Numbered from the stretch's first letter, positions 22,700 to 34,314 are shown. The stretch is DNA of 64,000 nt from Comamonas sp. (GCA_028690035.1 JAQVCA010000009.1:50986-114985), one strand, 5' to 3'. Notes: generated by a model from the sequence alone, not told the origin. Made by a program: numbers and translations.

Positions 22700-24205
22700 A
22701 TGCACCACCACCCACAGACCCCCCTTTCCGCCGACGCTGAACCCAGCGCACCAGCGCCCGACGCCGCCCAGGCCGCGCAGTTAGAGACCCAATCGCTGCT
22801 GCTGGCCCGCGTCGATCGTGCCTACCTGCGCCCGGCGCATTGCGTGCCTGCCAGCACCAGCATGGTGGAGGTGGCGCGCGTCTTCAAAACCCAGCGCACC
22901 ACCAGCGTGTTGGTGGAAGGCATGGGGTCGCAGGCGGGGGTGGCGGGCATGGGCATTTTTACCGCCACTTCGCTGCAGAACGCCATTTTGGATGGCCGCC
23001 CCCTGGACCGCTTGCCCGTGGGCGAGCTGGCCACCTACCCGGTGGTGACGATTGCCGCCAGCGCCACCATGGGCGATGCCATGGCCGTGCTGCTGCGCCA
23101 GCGCGTGCACCGCCTGGTGGTGGTGGATGAACACGGCGCCATCCTGGGGCTGCTGCGTGCGCTGGATTTGTTTGGCTTTGTCGCCAACCAGTCGCACCTG
23201 GTGGGGGTGCAGATTGAGCAGGCGCAGGACATTGCCGCGCTGGCCCAGGCGGCGCATTGCATAACCCCGTTGATTGCCGCACTGCACCGGGGCGGTATGC
23301 GCATCGGCTTGATGGCCCAGCTGGTGCAGCAGCTCAACACCCGCCTGTTTGAGCGCGCTTGGCAGATGGTGGCGCCGCCAGAGCTGCTGGCGAACAGCTG
23401 CCTGTTCGTCATGGGCAGCGAAGGGCGTGGCGAGCAATTGCTCAAAACCGATCAGGACAATGGCCTGCTGCTGCGCGATGGCTACACGCCGCCGGGCGAC
23501 CTAGCGCAGATTTGCCAGCGCTTTTCCGAGGTGTTGCACGATTTTGGCTATCCCCCCTGCCCTGGGGGCGTCATGCTCAGCAACCCCGCCTGGCGCGGCA
23601 GTGTGGCCGACTTCAGCCAGCGCGCACGTCGCTGGTTGCTGCTGCCCCAAGACGACAGCCTGATGCTGCTGGCCATCTTCATCGACGCGCACGCTGTGGC
23701 AGGCGATGCCAGCCTGCTGGCCCAGGTGCGCAGCAACCTGCAGCAGGTCACGTTGGACAGCGATGTGCAGCTGGCGCGCTTTGCCGCCCCGGTGCTGGCT
23801 TTTGAAAGCAGTCCGGCCTGGTGGCAGCGCTTGCTCGGGCGCGCACAGGATGCGCCGGTGCATGTGAAAAAGGCGGGCCTGTTCCCCATCGTGCATGGCG
23901 TGCGCAGTCTGGCGCTGGCCCATGGTGTGCATGCGGCCAGCACCACCGAGCGCCTGCAGGCCTTGGTGGCACAGCAGGTGCTGGATGCCGATTTGGCCCA
24001 GTCCCTGCAGGAAAGTCTGCACTTTTTCATGACGCTGCGCCTGCAGGCCGGACTGCAGGAACAGGCACAGGGGCAGCCCGTCAGCGGCCAGGTCGATATG
24101 GCGCGGCTGAGCAGCCTAGAGCGCCAGCTGCTGCACGACACGCTGGCCGTGGTGCAGCGCTTCAAACAGGTGCTGCAGCAGCGTTTGCGCCTGGGTGCGG
24201 TGTAA
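22700..24205 (+). CDS. CBS-domain / DUF294 nucleotidyltransferase-like signalling protein
   Basis: The 501-residue cytoplasmic protein has a tandem CBS pair (about residues 45-165), which in relatives binds adenine nucleotides. A DUF294 nucleotidyltransferase-like domain follows, with MGSEGRGEQLLKTDQDNGLL near 237-256 resembling the GlnD-type GS..R..Q...SD.D core, then the DUF294 C-terminal helical domain. There is no cyclic-nucleotide domain at the N-terminus. It lies 124 bases ahead of the exonuclease fusion on the same strand, next to the acetate permease. In Pseudomonas a similar CBS/DUF294 gene, nuclease and actP are neighbours (recalled, not searched). Confidence 0.88.
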   Translation: MHHHPQTPLSADAEPSAPAPDAAQAAQLETQSLLLARVDRAYLRPAHCVPASTSMVEVARVFKTQRTTSVLVEGMGSQAGVAGMGIFTATSLQNAILDGRPLDRLPVGELATYPVVTIAASATMGDAMAVLLRQRVHRLVVVDEHGAILGLLRALDLFGFVANQSHLVGVQIEQAQDIAALAQAAHCITPLIAALHRGGMRIGLMAQLVQQLNTRLFERAWQMVAPPELLANSCLFVMGSEGRGEQLLKTDQDNGLLLRDGYTPPGDLAQICQRFSEVLHDFGYPPCPGGVMLSNPAWRGSVADFSQRARRWLLLPQDDSLMLLAIFIDAHAVAGDASLLAQVRSNLQQVTLDSDVQLARFAAPVLAFESSPAWWQRLLGRAQDAPVHVKKAGLFPIVHGVRSLALAHGVHAASTTERLQALVAQQVLDADLAQSLQESLHFFMTLRLQAGLQEQAQGQPVSGQVDMARLSSLERQLLHDTLAVVQRFKQVLQQRLRLGAV

Positions 24206-24225
24206 GCATCTTTTTGAAATTATTA

Positions 24226-24280
24226 TAAAAATGGCCTAAAACGCTTGCCAGATAAGCGCAAGCAGCTTCTGTTTTTGAAG
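24226..24280 (-). repeat. Interspersed palindromic repeat
   Basis: Holds ACGCTTGCCAGATAAGCGCAAG followed by CAGCTTCTGTTTTTG. GCTTGC and GCAAGC can pair with a nine-base loop. It lies in the gap between the DUF294 gene and the exonuclease fusion. Confidence 0.75.
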
Positions 24281-24328
24281 TGTTTCTTGGGTGTTCCAAG
24301 CGCGAGGCCATCGCAGGAGATATCAAGC

Positions 24329-26551
24329 ATGCAACAAACATCGGGTTGGGTACGGGTGGCCATCGTGCTGTGGAGCGCGATGGGCGTGTGGCTGCTGGCG
24401 CTGGGGGGACTGACCTGGCTGGCGCTGGAGGAGAGGGCGCAGCGCACCGATTGGGCGACCGCCTGGCAACAGGTGGCCCCACTGTGGGGGCTGTGCTGGG
24501 CGTTGGGTGGCGCGGCGTTGCTGGGCGCGTGGTACCGCTGGGTGCACCAGCCCCGCCAGGCATGGGCGCGCTTGGCCGAACAAGGGCGTGTGCTGCTGAC
24601 CCTGCGCGATGCGCCACCGCTGCCGCCCCAGCCTTGTGCTACCCAGGCGATGGCCAAAGTGCTGCAGGAGCTGGTGGTGCAGCGCGACGACCTACAGCGC
24701 GACATGCAGGAAGAAGTGCGCCGCGCCAGTGGCCGCATGCAGCAAGAAAAAGAGCATCTGGCCGCCCTGCTGGCCGAGCTGCAGCAGGCCGTGCTGGTGT
24801 GCAACCTGGATGGGCGCATCCTGTTGTGCAACCACCTGGCCAGGGCGCAGTGGGGAGCGGGGGCTGTGGGCATTGGCCGCTCGGTGTACGGTCTGCTCGA
24901 TCGCGCGCTGCTGCACCATGCCTTGCACAGCATGCAGCAGCGCTTGGAGCGTGCGGCGGTCTATCCCGGACGCCAGTTCGTGACCCACACCCAGGAGGGG
25001 CGCTTGCTGCGCGTACAGATGACGCCGGTGCTGGCCGCAGAAGGCGGCGGCGCCCCTGGGGATACGCCGCCCGATCCGGTGCCCACGCTCACAGGTTTCA
25101 TGCTGCTGCTGGAGGACATCACCCACAGTTTTGCCGAAGAGCAGGAGCGTGACCACATGCTGCACAGCGTGACCGAGGGCAACCGCGCCAGTCTGGGTGC
25201 CGTGCGTGCGGCGCTGGCCGCACTCGACCCGCAGCAAGCCCCTGCGGCATCGACGGCCGACGATGGTGCCCCGCCAGAGCCGCACACTCCGACCCCGGCA
25301 CCTACCGTCAGCGCCGTGCAGGCGCGCCTGTGGCAAGTCGTACACACCGAGCTGGGCCGTGTGAGCGCGCGCATTGAAGCGCTGGCCCAGCACACTGCCG
25401 CAGCGGCGCACACGCGCTGGCCGCTGGAGCCGATGCTGGGTCAGGAGCTGGTCAGTGCCGCGCAGCAACATATGCAGGAGCAACTGCAGCACCCGATCGC
25501 CACCGATACGGTGCAGGACGACCTGTGGCTGCGTGTGGATGGCTACTCCCTGCTGCAGGCGCTGACCTATCTGGGCGAACGCCTGATCGACGAATTTGCC
25601 GTGCGCAGCCTGCGCCTGCGTTTGTTGCCCGGCGATGGACGTTACGTCTATCTGGACTTGGTGTGGGTGGGCCATGCCATGAGCACCGAAACCGTGATGA
25701 GCTGGGAGATGGATCCCATGCAGCTGGGGGCCGAGCACAGCACCTTGAGCGTGCGCGATGTGGTGCAACGCCATGGTGGTGCGATGGGTTTTGAGCGTGA
25801 GCGGGCCAGCCATCAGGCGTACTTCCGCTTTCAGCTGCCCCAAGGCAGCGCCCAGGCGCCTGTGCTGCCCACGGCAGCGCGGGTGGCCAGTCGGCCAGAG
25901 TTTTACGATTTCGACCTGTTCCAGCAGCGCGAAGCGGACAGCGATTGGAACGAGCGCCCTTTGCGCAGCCTGCGCTTTACCGTGTTCGACACCGAAACCA
26001 CCGGACTCAACCCCTCAGAGGGCGACCAGATTTTGCAGATTGGTGCGGTGCGCATTGTCAATGGCCGCTTGCTGGCGCACGAGTGCTATGAGCAATTGGT
26101 CCACCCGGGGCGCGACATCCCCGAGGCGGGCATCCCCATCCACGGCATCACCCCCGAGATGGTGGCCGACCAGCCGCGCATTGAGGCCGTGCTGCCCGTC
26201 TTCCACCGCTTTGCCGCCGACAGCGTGCTGGTGGCGCACAACGCCGCGTTCGACATGAAGTTTTTGCAGTTGCTGGAGCCACGCACGGGCGTGGTGTTCG
26301 ATCAGCCGGTGCTCGATACGCTGCTGCTGTCGGTGGTGGCACACCCCCACCAAACGTCGCACCGCCTGGAGGCACTGGCCGAGCGCTTTGGCCTGAACAT
26401 CATGGGGCGCCATACGGCGCTGGGCGACGCGATGGTGACCGCTGAAGTCTGGTTGTGCCTGCTGGAGCAGCTGGAAAAAATGGGCATCCACACCTTGGGC
26501 CAGGCCCGCGCTGCTGCCCAGCAAACCTATTACGCGCGGTTGAAGTATTGA
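24329..26551 (+). CDS. Membrane pseudo-histidine-kinase fused to a DEDDh 3'-5' exonuclease
   Basis: The 740-residue protein has two N-terminal membrane helices (about residues 7-34 and 48-68), a coiled coil, a PAS-like domain near 148-275 (LQQAVLVCNLDGRILLCNHLA), a helix where a phospho-acceptor His would sit but does not (VTEGNRASLGAVRAALAAL), and a degenerate kinase ATPase fold (LLQALTYLGERL; VVQRHGGAMGFERE). From about residue 548 it is a DnaQ-like exonuclease with all catalytic residues: FDTETTGLNP, HNAAFDMKFL and HTALGDAMVT. ATG 24329 follows AGGAGA. The nuclease is probably active; the sensor part may gate it, which is inference. Confidence 0.85.
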   Translation: MQQTSGWVRVAIVLWSAMGVWLLALGGLTWLALEERAQRTDWATAWQQVAPLWGLCWALGGAALLGAWYRWVHQPRQAWARLAEQGRVLLTLRDAPPLPPQPCATQAMAKVLQELVVQRDDLQRDMQEEVRRASGRMQQEKEHLAALLAELQQAVLVCNLDGRILLCNHLARAQWGAGAVGIGRSVYGLLDRALLHHALHSMQQRLERAAVYPGRQFVTHTQEGRLLRVQMTPVLAAEGGGAPGDTPPDPVPTLTGFMLLLEDITHSFAEEQERDHMLHSVTEGNRASLGAVRAALAALDPQQAPAASTADDGAPPEPHTPTPAPTVSAVQARLWQVVHTELGRVSARIEALAQHTAAAAHTRWPLEPMLGQELVSAAQQHMQEQLQHPIATDTVQDDLWLRVDGYSLLQALTYLGERLIDEFAVRSLRLRLLPGDGRYVYLDLVWVGHAMSTETVMSWEMDPMQLGAEHSTLSVRDVVQRHGGAMGFERERASHQAYFRFQLPQGSAQAPVLPTAARVASRPEFYDFDLFQQREADSDWNERPLRSLRFTVFDTETTGLNPSEGDQILQIGAVRIVNGRLLAHECYEQLVHPGRDIPEAGIPIHGITPEMVADQPRIEAVLPVFHRFAADSVLVAHNAAFDMKFLQLLEPRTGVVFDQPVLDTLLLSVVAHPHQTSHRLEALAERFGLNIMGRHTALGDAMVTAEVWLCLLEQLEKMGIHTLGQARAAAQQTYYARLKY

Positions 26552-26572
26552 GTGGGAGAGAGAAGAGGAACG

Positions 26573-26605
26573 AAAAAAAGCCGGAAATCTTTCCGGCTTT
26601 TTTTT
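26573..26605. terminator. Bidirectional rho-independent terminator
   Basis: GCCGGAAA/TTTCCGGC hairpin with A7 before and T8 after. It lies between the convergent exonuclease and actP genes, so it suits both strands. Confidence 0.92.
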
Positions 26606-26690
26606 GGTTCCTGTACCGACCCTTTTACCGACTGCCCCACCCCAGCAGGGGCCAGGTGGGCAGTAGGTTGGGGGTGATAGTGAGGTTGGC

Positions 26691-28430
26691 TTAGTGGCCC
26701 GAAGCGCCCGAGGCACCCAGACCCGTTTCCGAACGCACTTGCTGTGCAGGGAAGCCAGCACGGTCCACCTTGGCGCGGGCGCTGCTGTCGGTGATGGAGA
26801 AGAACCACACGCCAACAAAACCGATCGTCATGGAGAACAGCGCAGGCGACGAGTAGGGGAACAGCGCCGAGCCAGCGGGGTTGCCGAAGGTGCCTTCCCA
26901 GACCGAGGGCGACACGATGGTCAGGCCCACCGAGGAGATCAGGCCCAAGAAGCCGCCGATCACGGCGCCACGGGTGGTGCACTCTTTCCACAGCATAGAC
27001 AGGATCAGTGCCGGGAAGTTGGCCGAGGCGGCCACCGCGAAGGCCAGCGACACCATGAAGGCGATGTTTTGCTTCTCGAACAAGATGCCCAACACCACGG
27101 CCACCAGACCCAAAGCCAGGGTGGTGATGCGCGAGACCTTCAGTTCAGAGGCGCTATCGGCCTTGCCCTTCTTGATCACGGTGGAGTACAGGTCGTGCGA
27201 CACGGCCGAGGCACCCGACAGCGTCAAACCGGCCACCACGGCCAAGATGGTGGCAAAAGCCACGGCAGAGATGAAGCCGAAGAAAATGTCGCCGCCCACG
27301 CTCTTGGCCACCAGCACCGCAGCCATGTTGGCCGTGCCTGCGCCGCCGTGGATCACGCCCTTGACGGTGTCGGCCATGTCGGGGTTGGTCAGCACCATGG
27401 TGATGGCGCCAAAGCCGATGATGAAGATCAGCACGTAGAAGTAGCCGATCCACACGGTGGCCCAGCCCACGGACTTGCGTGCTTCGCGTGCGTTGGGCAC
27501 GGTGAAGAAGCGCATCAGGATGTGGGGCAGACCGGCGGTACCAAACATCAGTGCCATACCAAAGGAGATGGCCGAGATGGGATCCTTGATGAAGCCGCCT
27601 GGGCCCATGATGGACAGGCCAGCCTTGGCCGCTTCTTCAGGGGTTTTGCCCGTGTTGGCTGCGATCTGGGTACGCACTTCCACACCCTTGGCGAACAACG
27701 CCTCGGGGCTGAAACCGTACTGCGCCAGCACCATGATGGCCATGAAGGTCACGCCCGACAGCAGCAGCACCGCCTTGATGATCTGCACCCAGGTGGTGGC
27801 GGTCATGCCACCAAAGAGCACGTACACCATCATCAGCGCGCCCACGATGGCCACAGCCATCCAGTATTCGAGGCCGAACAGCAGTTTGATCAGCTGACCG
27901 GCACCCACCATCTGGGCGATCAGGTAGAAGGCCACCACGATCAGCGTGCCCGACGCGGCGAACATGCGGATTGGGCCTTGCTCAAAGCGGTAACCGGCCA
28001 CGTCGGCAAAGGTGAACTTGCCCAAGTTGCGCAGGCGGTCGGCCATCAGGAAGGTGATGACGGGCCAGCCTACCAAGAAGCCGATGGAGTAGATCAGACC
28101 GTCGTAGCCGGTGGCCATCACTGCCGCCGAAATACCCAAAAACGAGGCTGCCGACATGTAGTCGCCTGCAATCGCCAGACCGTTCTGAAAGCCGGTGATA
28201 CCACCGCCGGCGGTGTAAAAGTCGGAGGCCGATTGCGTCTTGGACGCTGCCCACTTGGTGATCCACAGCGTACCGGCCACAAAAATGGCAAACATGCTGA
28301 TGGCGATCCAGTTGGTGCTCTGCTTGGCCGCAGAACCAATGTCACCGCCTGCGGCCAGTGCCAGCGGGCTGGCCGTCAGCACGGCCAAGGCCAGCGCGAG
28401 GCTGGCGGGATTTTTTACAACACGGGTCAT
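26691..28430 (-). CDS. actP: Cation/acetate symporter ActP
   Basis: Sodium:solute symporter that takes up acetate and related short acids. The 579-residue protein begins with a cleavable-looking signal ([19 protein letters not shown]), as known for ActP, then about thirteen membrane helices. Family stretches include [37 protein letters not shown] core sequence near residues 66-99 and [24 protein letters not shown] near 296-319. Its ATG overlaps the stop of the upstream DUF485 gene (ATGA), the normal pairing. Confidence 0.96.
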   Translation of the reverse strand: MTRVVKNPASLALALAVLTASPLALAAGGDIGSAAKQSTNWIAISMFAIFVAGTLWITKWAASKTQSASDFYTAGGGITGFQNGLAIAGDYMSAASFLGISAAVMATGYDGLIYSIGFLVGWPVITFLMADRLRNLGKFTFADVAGYRFEQGPIRMFAASGTLIVVAFYLIAQMVGAGQLIKLLFGLEYWMAVAIVGALMMVYVLFGGMTATTWVQIIKAVLLLSGVTFMAIMVLAQYGFSPEALFAKGVEVRTQIAANTGKTPEEAAKAGLSIMGPGGFIKDPISAISFGMALMFGTAGLPHILMRFFTVPNAREARKSVGWATVWIGYFYVLIFIIGFGAITMVLTNPDMADTVKGVIHGGAGTANMAAVLVAKSVGGDIFFGFISAVAFATILAVVAGLTLSGASAVSHDLYSTVIKKGKADSASELKVSRITTLALGLVAVVLGILFEKQNIAFMVSLAFAVAASANFPALILSMLWKECTTRGAVIGGFLGLISSVGLTIVSPSVWEGTFGNPAGSALFPYSSPALFSMTIGFVGVWFFSITDSSARAKVDRAGFPAQQVRSETGLGASGASGH

Positions 28431-28735
28431 TTGGTCACATCCTTGAGCAGCTCTGCAGTCATTGCGTCGAACTTGTTGTTGGCCACGTTCACGTAGTACC
28501 CGGTGATGGCAATCGTGAACAAAATGACGCCCATGCCCAGAGGAATACCCAGGCTGGTCACGCCTTGGCCAATGGGGGTGGCCAGCAGTTCTTTGTCGAA
28601 TGCGATCAGGCCGATATAGCCGTAATAGACGATCAACATCAGGATAGTGAGCGTCACCCCCAACGGATTGCGCTTGGCGCGCAGTTCCTTGTACTTGGGA
28701 TGGCTCTGGATTTTGTCGACGATAGGGTCGCTCAT
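28427..28735 (-). CDS. DUF485 inner-membrane protein (YjcH-like), ActP partner
   Basis: The 102-residue protein has two membrane helices (about residues 28-48 and 62-83) and the DUF485 signature, with [19 protein letters not shown] at the start and a [11 protein letters not shown] tail. It is almost always encoded just before ActP and is presumed to assist or regulate it. A perfect AAGGAGG lies eight bases before ATG 28735, so this is the well-translated first gene of the pair. Confidence 0.93.
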   Translation of the reverse strand: MSDPIVDKIQSHPKYKELRAKRNPLGVTLTILMLIVYYGYIGLIAFDKELLATPIGQGVTSLGIPLGMGVILFTIAITGYYVNVANNKFDAMTAELLKDVTK

Positions 28736-28936
28736 GGTTGTGCCTCCTTGGTTTTTTGTTGCGTCAGAAAACAGGAAGTGCAAGCCTGTCTTGACCAAAT
28801 CATTCTGGGGGTCGGGTCTGACCGTCGGCTTACTGGCTATGGACGAATTTCCTGGGGTTTGTACTGAGATTCCATCGAAAAAACAACGTATTAGGGTAGT
28901 CCCTGAGGCGGCGAAGCGATCCGTGGCGGATGCCAT

Positions 28937-29770
28937 GTGCCGTGCCATGCGAAAGCGGGTTTCCAGCTGGAAGCGGGTTTCAACTCGGACGATGGTTCTG
29001 GCCCGCTGACCTTTGCGCGCCAAAGCGAAGTGAACCTGTCGGGCAACTTCGGCATGGTGCGTCTGGGCAACTTCTTCCCCGAGTCTTACTACGCCACGTC
29101 CGACTACATCGGTATGTACAACCACGAGACGGGCTCTTCGTCAGACGCGCTGTACCACGACGCTGCTTGGTTCGCCACCGGCACGGGCAACAAGCTGGCC
29201 TACCGCACTCCCATGTTCAGCAACTTCTGGGCTGAAGGCTCGGTGTCTTTTCACGAGAAAGCCAACGGCACTGCGGGTGTGAACAAAAACGCCTATGACC
29301 TGGCTGCCAACTACAACAACGGCCCGCTGTCCCTGGGCGCTGGCTACAGCTACTGGAACAGCAACTACCAGGCCGCGCTGCGCGGTCTGTACACCTTTGG
29401 CCAGTTCACCGTGGGCGCCTACTACCAGCGCAACAAGGACGACAACTTCATCGCAGGCCTGGGCGCAGGTACGCGCAACAACTTCCGCCTGTCGGCCATG
29501 TACGTGATGAACGCTTCGGAATTCCACGTCAACGTGGGCCGTGCCAATTCGTGGAGCAAGATCAACGACTCGGCTGCCACGCAGTGGACCCTGGGCTACA
29601 ACTACAACCTGAGCAAGCGCACCAAAATCTACACCTACTACACCCGCATCAACAGCGGCAAGGGTATGGACTACTCGAGCGGCGCTGCCAGCTTTGACAG
29701 CATCAAGGCCGGCACCAACGCAGGCGATAACTTCTCCTCCTTCGCCCTGGGCGTGCGCCACAACTTCTAA
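28937..29770 (+). pseudogene. Outer-membrane porin, 5'-truncated
   Basis: The sequence encodes about 265 residues of a Burkholderiales trimeric porin (Porin_4 type): AGFQLEAGFN, then alternating beta strands, ending in the C-terminal aromatic FALGVRHNF required for outer-membrane assembly. A normal porin of this group is about 330-380 residues and starts with a signal peptide and the first strands (SSVTLYGVAD-like); all of that is missing. Homology begins abruptly near base 28952. The upstream 200 bases hold no signal peptide in any frame, so export is not possible as read. Either the gene is broken or the assembly is. Confidence 0.8.
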
Positions 29771-29790
29771 CGTGGTCTGACCCTCCAGCA

Positions 29791-29825
29791 AAAACCCCCG
29801 ACGGTACGCCCTCGGGGGTTTTTTT
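29791..29825 (+). terminator. Rho-independent terminator after the porin
   Basis: AACCCCCGA/TCGGGGGTT hairpin followed by T7, 20 bases after the porin stop. Its strength suggests the gene was once strongly expressed. Confidence 0.92.
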
Positions 29826-29840
29826 ACGCGGCAGCTTTTC

Positions 29841-29937
29841 AAAAAAAGAAGCGTTTCGCGCTTGTTAGATAAGCAATTCAAGCATAAAGAATGCTGAAGT
29901 ACTTGATAAATAAGCGCAAGCAGCTCTCTTTTTTATA
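29841..29937. repeat. Interspersed palindromic repeat, double copy
   Basis: Two degenerate arms lie head to tail: GAAGCGTTTCGCGCTTGTTAG (29848-29868) and GATAAATAAGCGCAAGCAGCT (29904-29924). They are followed by a T-run immediately before the UspA stop. Confidence 0.65.
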
Positions 29938-29939
29938 CG

Positions 29940-31743
<1,804 letters not shown>

Positions 31744-31779
31744 GCCGCTGCATCGGCCTTGCATCGACGGGCTTTCACC

Positions 31780-33318
31780 ATGCACGCACCCCAGCACCCA
31801 CACCAGTCCTCCCCCCTGGAGACCATCGCTGTCGCTGCTGCGGCGCCTGCCGACGCCCAGCACCACCAGCCCTGGCTCGGTTTTACGCTGGCTTTGGTGC
31901 TGGTGTGTGCCATCGGCCTGCTCAGTCGCGCAGGCGGGGTGAGCGCCCTGTTCTGGCCTGCCAACGCCCTGTTGCTGGGCTGGTGGCTGCGCCATCCGAC
32001 CATGGCCCGGCGCCCGGCGGCATGGGGCCTGGCTGGCGTGATCTTCATGGCCTGTGATGCCTTGGTGCAGACCCCTGGTGCCCTGAGCGTGGGCATGAAC
32101 CTGGCCAACCTGGTCGGGGTGCTGTGCGCCTGGCTGTACCTGGAGCGCTATGGCGCCGTGGTGCTGGGCCTGCGCCAGCCGCGTGCGGTGTTTTACATCG
32201 GCATGGCGGCCGTCTGGGGGGCGGCGGGCAGTGCGCTGGTCGAGGGGCCGGTGCTGTACGGGGTGCGCGGTATGGAGCCGTGGCAGGCGGTCTTGCAATC
32301 GTTTGCCGGAGCGTTCTTCAACTTCATGCTGGTGCTGCCCCTGCTGCTGGCGGCGCCGCGCCGTGTCTGGCAACGCTTGCGTGCGGCCGCCTGGTGGCCT
32401 GTGCTGCGCCAGGCGCCCAAGCTGCCCCTGGTGCTGTTGGTGGCCGCAGAGGCACTGGCCTACGCCATCCCCGGGCTGGGTGCCCTGGTGTTTGCGGTGC
32501 CTGCGCTGGTCTGGTGCGCCATGGCCTATGGGGTGCTACCGATTACGGTACTGAACCTGCTGCTGGGTTTGGTCAAGGTGATGGCCCTGGCCGCAGGGTG
32601 GCTGGATATCGGCCCCACACAGTGGTACTACAGCACCTCGTTCTTTACGGGCGTGGCGCTGCTGTCGCTGGGCCCCTTGGTGGTGGCCGTAAACCACCAT
32701 CTGCAACTGCAAACGCTGCAGCGGCTGCAAGCTTTTGTAGACCACGACCACCTGACCGGGGCTCTGTCGCGGCGCACGTTCATGCAGCGCAGTCAGCGCC
32801 GTCTGCAGCGCCTGCAACGCGAGGGAGAGGCGGTGGCGGTGCTGATGTTGGACTTGGATCACTTTAAGCGCATCAACGACCACTATGGCCACGCCCAGGG
32901 CGACGAGGTGCTGCGCCACTTCACAGCACTGGCACAGCGCCACCTGCGCCCAGAAGACGTGCTGGGCCGTATGGGCGGGGAAGAGTTTGCCCTGCTGCTG
33001 CCCAAGGCTGGGTTGCAAGAGGCGCGCCGTGTGGCCGAACGCATTTGCCAGCAAGTGCGCAATTACCCGTTTGTACAAGAGGATGGTCGCGTGCTGTATG
33101 CCACCGTCAGCATTGGGGTGTGTGTTGCCACGCCGGGGCTGGAGCCTGCCCCCATGCTGGAAGCCCTGCTGGCCCAGGCCGATGTGGCCCTGTACGAAGC
33201 CAAATCGGGCGGGCGCGACCAAGTGCGCTGCGTGCAAGCGCAAGGGGTCAGGAACACAGCCAACACCGATGGCGATGGCGATGGCGCGGCGACCGTATCC
33301 AGCGTGCCTCGGCCCTGA
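31780..33318 (+). CDS. Membrane diguanylate cyclase (MASE1-like sensor, GGDEF)
   Basis: The 512-residue protein has about eight membrane helices over residues 25-305 with MASE1-like signature (SALFWPANALLLGWW), then a GGDEF domain from about residue 320. The active site is GGEEF in GRMGGEEFALLL, with the inhibitory RxxD (RPED) five residues before it, and the MLDLDHFKRINDHYGH metal/substrate strand is intact. It should make cyclic di-GMP with product inhibition. I take ATG 31780 over an upstream in-frame TTG. The signal sensed by the membrane part is unknown. Confidence 0.92.
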   Translation: MHAPQHPHQSSPLETIAVAAAAPADAQHHQPWLGFTLALVLVCAIGLLSRAGGVSALFWPANALLLGWWLRHPTMARRPAAWGLAGVIFMACDALVQTPGALSVGMNLANLVGVLCAWLYLERYGAVVLGLRQPRAVFYIGMAAVWGAAGSALVEGPVLYGVRGMEPWQAVLQSFAGAFFNFMLVLPLLLAAPRRVWQRLRAAAWWPVLRQAPKLPLVLLVAAEALAYAIPGLGALVFAVPALVWCAMAYGVLPITVLNLLLGLVKVMALAAGWLDIGPTQWYYSTSFFTGVALLSLGPLVVAVNHHLQLQTLQRLQAFVDHDHLTGALSRRTFMQRSQRRLQRLQREGEAVAVLMLDLDHFKRINDHYGHAQGDEVLRHFTALAQRHLRPEDVLGRMGGEEFALLLPKAGLQEARRVAERICQQVRNYPFVQEDGRVLYATVSIGVCVATPGLEPAPMLEALLAQADVALYEAKSGGRDQVRCVQAQGVRNTANTDGDGDGAATVSSVPRP

Positions 33319-33333
33319 CCCGCAGGTGCCAGG

Positions 33334-34236
33334 TCAGGCCGGTGTGCCGCCGGTTTTGCTGGTCGTGGTGGCTTTTTTGGCTGCGGTGCGCGGGCTGCTG
33401 GCCTTGCTGGTACGCGGTGTGCTGGTCGTGGCCGGGCCTGCGCTGGACTCGGCCTGAGGGGGCGCGGCTTTCTTGGCCGTGGCACTGGCCTTTTTGGCTG
33501 GGGCGCGTGCCGCAGCGGCTGCGCTCTGGACCGCTTGCACGGGCGCGTTGGCCTGGCTGACGGCCTGTTGCATCAGATCGCTGGTGGCCTTGACGGCTGC
33601 TTTGGTGAAATCGCTGGCCATGCTGGCTGCCTGCGCCATGGCGGGCAGTTGGGCTGGGTCTTGCAGCGCCTGCGTGGCAATGGTCTGAAATTGCTGCGTC
33701 AGCGCGTTCCACCACTGCATGGCGGCGCTGGCCGTGGCGCTGGCATGGTCGGCAGCAGCCTGTGCGGTGGCTTCTTGCTGTGCCTGCGCCTGTGCCTGAG
33801 GGGCGGTTTCGGCCTGCGCTGCCTGGGCCGGCGCAGCGCCCTTGGTCGTGGCATCCATGGGCCAGTTGGACACATTGGCCTGCGCGCCAGCGCTGGTGCT
33901 ACCCGCGCCGCTGCCCGTCATCGGGGCCGATGCGCTGCCAAAAGCCTGGGCAAAGTCGGTCAAGTTGACGTTCATGCCCTTGAGGGTGGACAGCGTCATC
34001 TTCTGCACCTGCAGCGCCTGCACGGTGGCGCTCAGAGCGCGGTTGTTCTGCTCCAGCCAGAACTGCACGGCCTTGAGCTCTTCGATGCGCTTGTCGATTT
34101 CTTCCACGCTCACCGTGGGCGCCACCCAGCTGGAGAACGGCGGCAGGCTGCTGCCCTGGCTGGCTTGGGTGAGTTGTTGCAGGAAGTCGTATCCGGGGAT
34201 GAATTGGCCAAAGCCAAAGGCTTTTGCATCGCTCAT
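33334..34236 (-). CDS. phaM: PhaM-like polyhydroxyalkanoate granule-associated protein
   Basis: The 300-residue protein starts with a conserved segment (FGFGQFIPGYDFLQQL, then VSVEEIDKRIEELKAVQFWLEQN) shared with PhaM of Ralstonia/Cupriavidus, which activates PHA synthase PhaC1 and links granules to the nucleoid. An Ala/Gln-rich middle and a Lys/Ala/Pro-rich, histone-H1-like tail (PAKKASATAKKA) follow, fitting DNA binding. GGAGA lies just before ATG 34236; a second in-frame ATG at 34248 is possible. No pha genes are adjacent. The assignment rests on the N-terminal motif and the basic tail. Confidence 0.75.
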   Translation of the reverse strand: MSDAKAFGFGQFIPGYDFLQQLTQASQGSSLPPFSSWVAPTVSVEEIDKRIEELKAVQFWLEQNNRALSATVQALQVQKMTLSTLKGMNVNLTDFAQAFGSASAPMTGSGAGSTSAGAQANVSNWPMDATTKGAAPAQAAQAETAPQAQAQAQQEATAQAAADHASATASAAMQWWNALTQQFQTIATQALQDPAQLPAMAQAASMASDFTKAAVKATSDLMQQAVSQANAPVQAVQSAAAAARAPAKKASATAKKAAPPQAESSAGPATTSTPRTSKASSPRTAAKKATTTSKTGGTPA

Positions 34237-34314
34237 GGGGTTCTCCATATCAAGGCACTAAAGGACTGGGGCTGGGGGCTGCGGCCCCCGGCACGGTGTG
34301 CAGCTTAATCGAGC

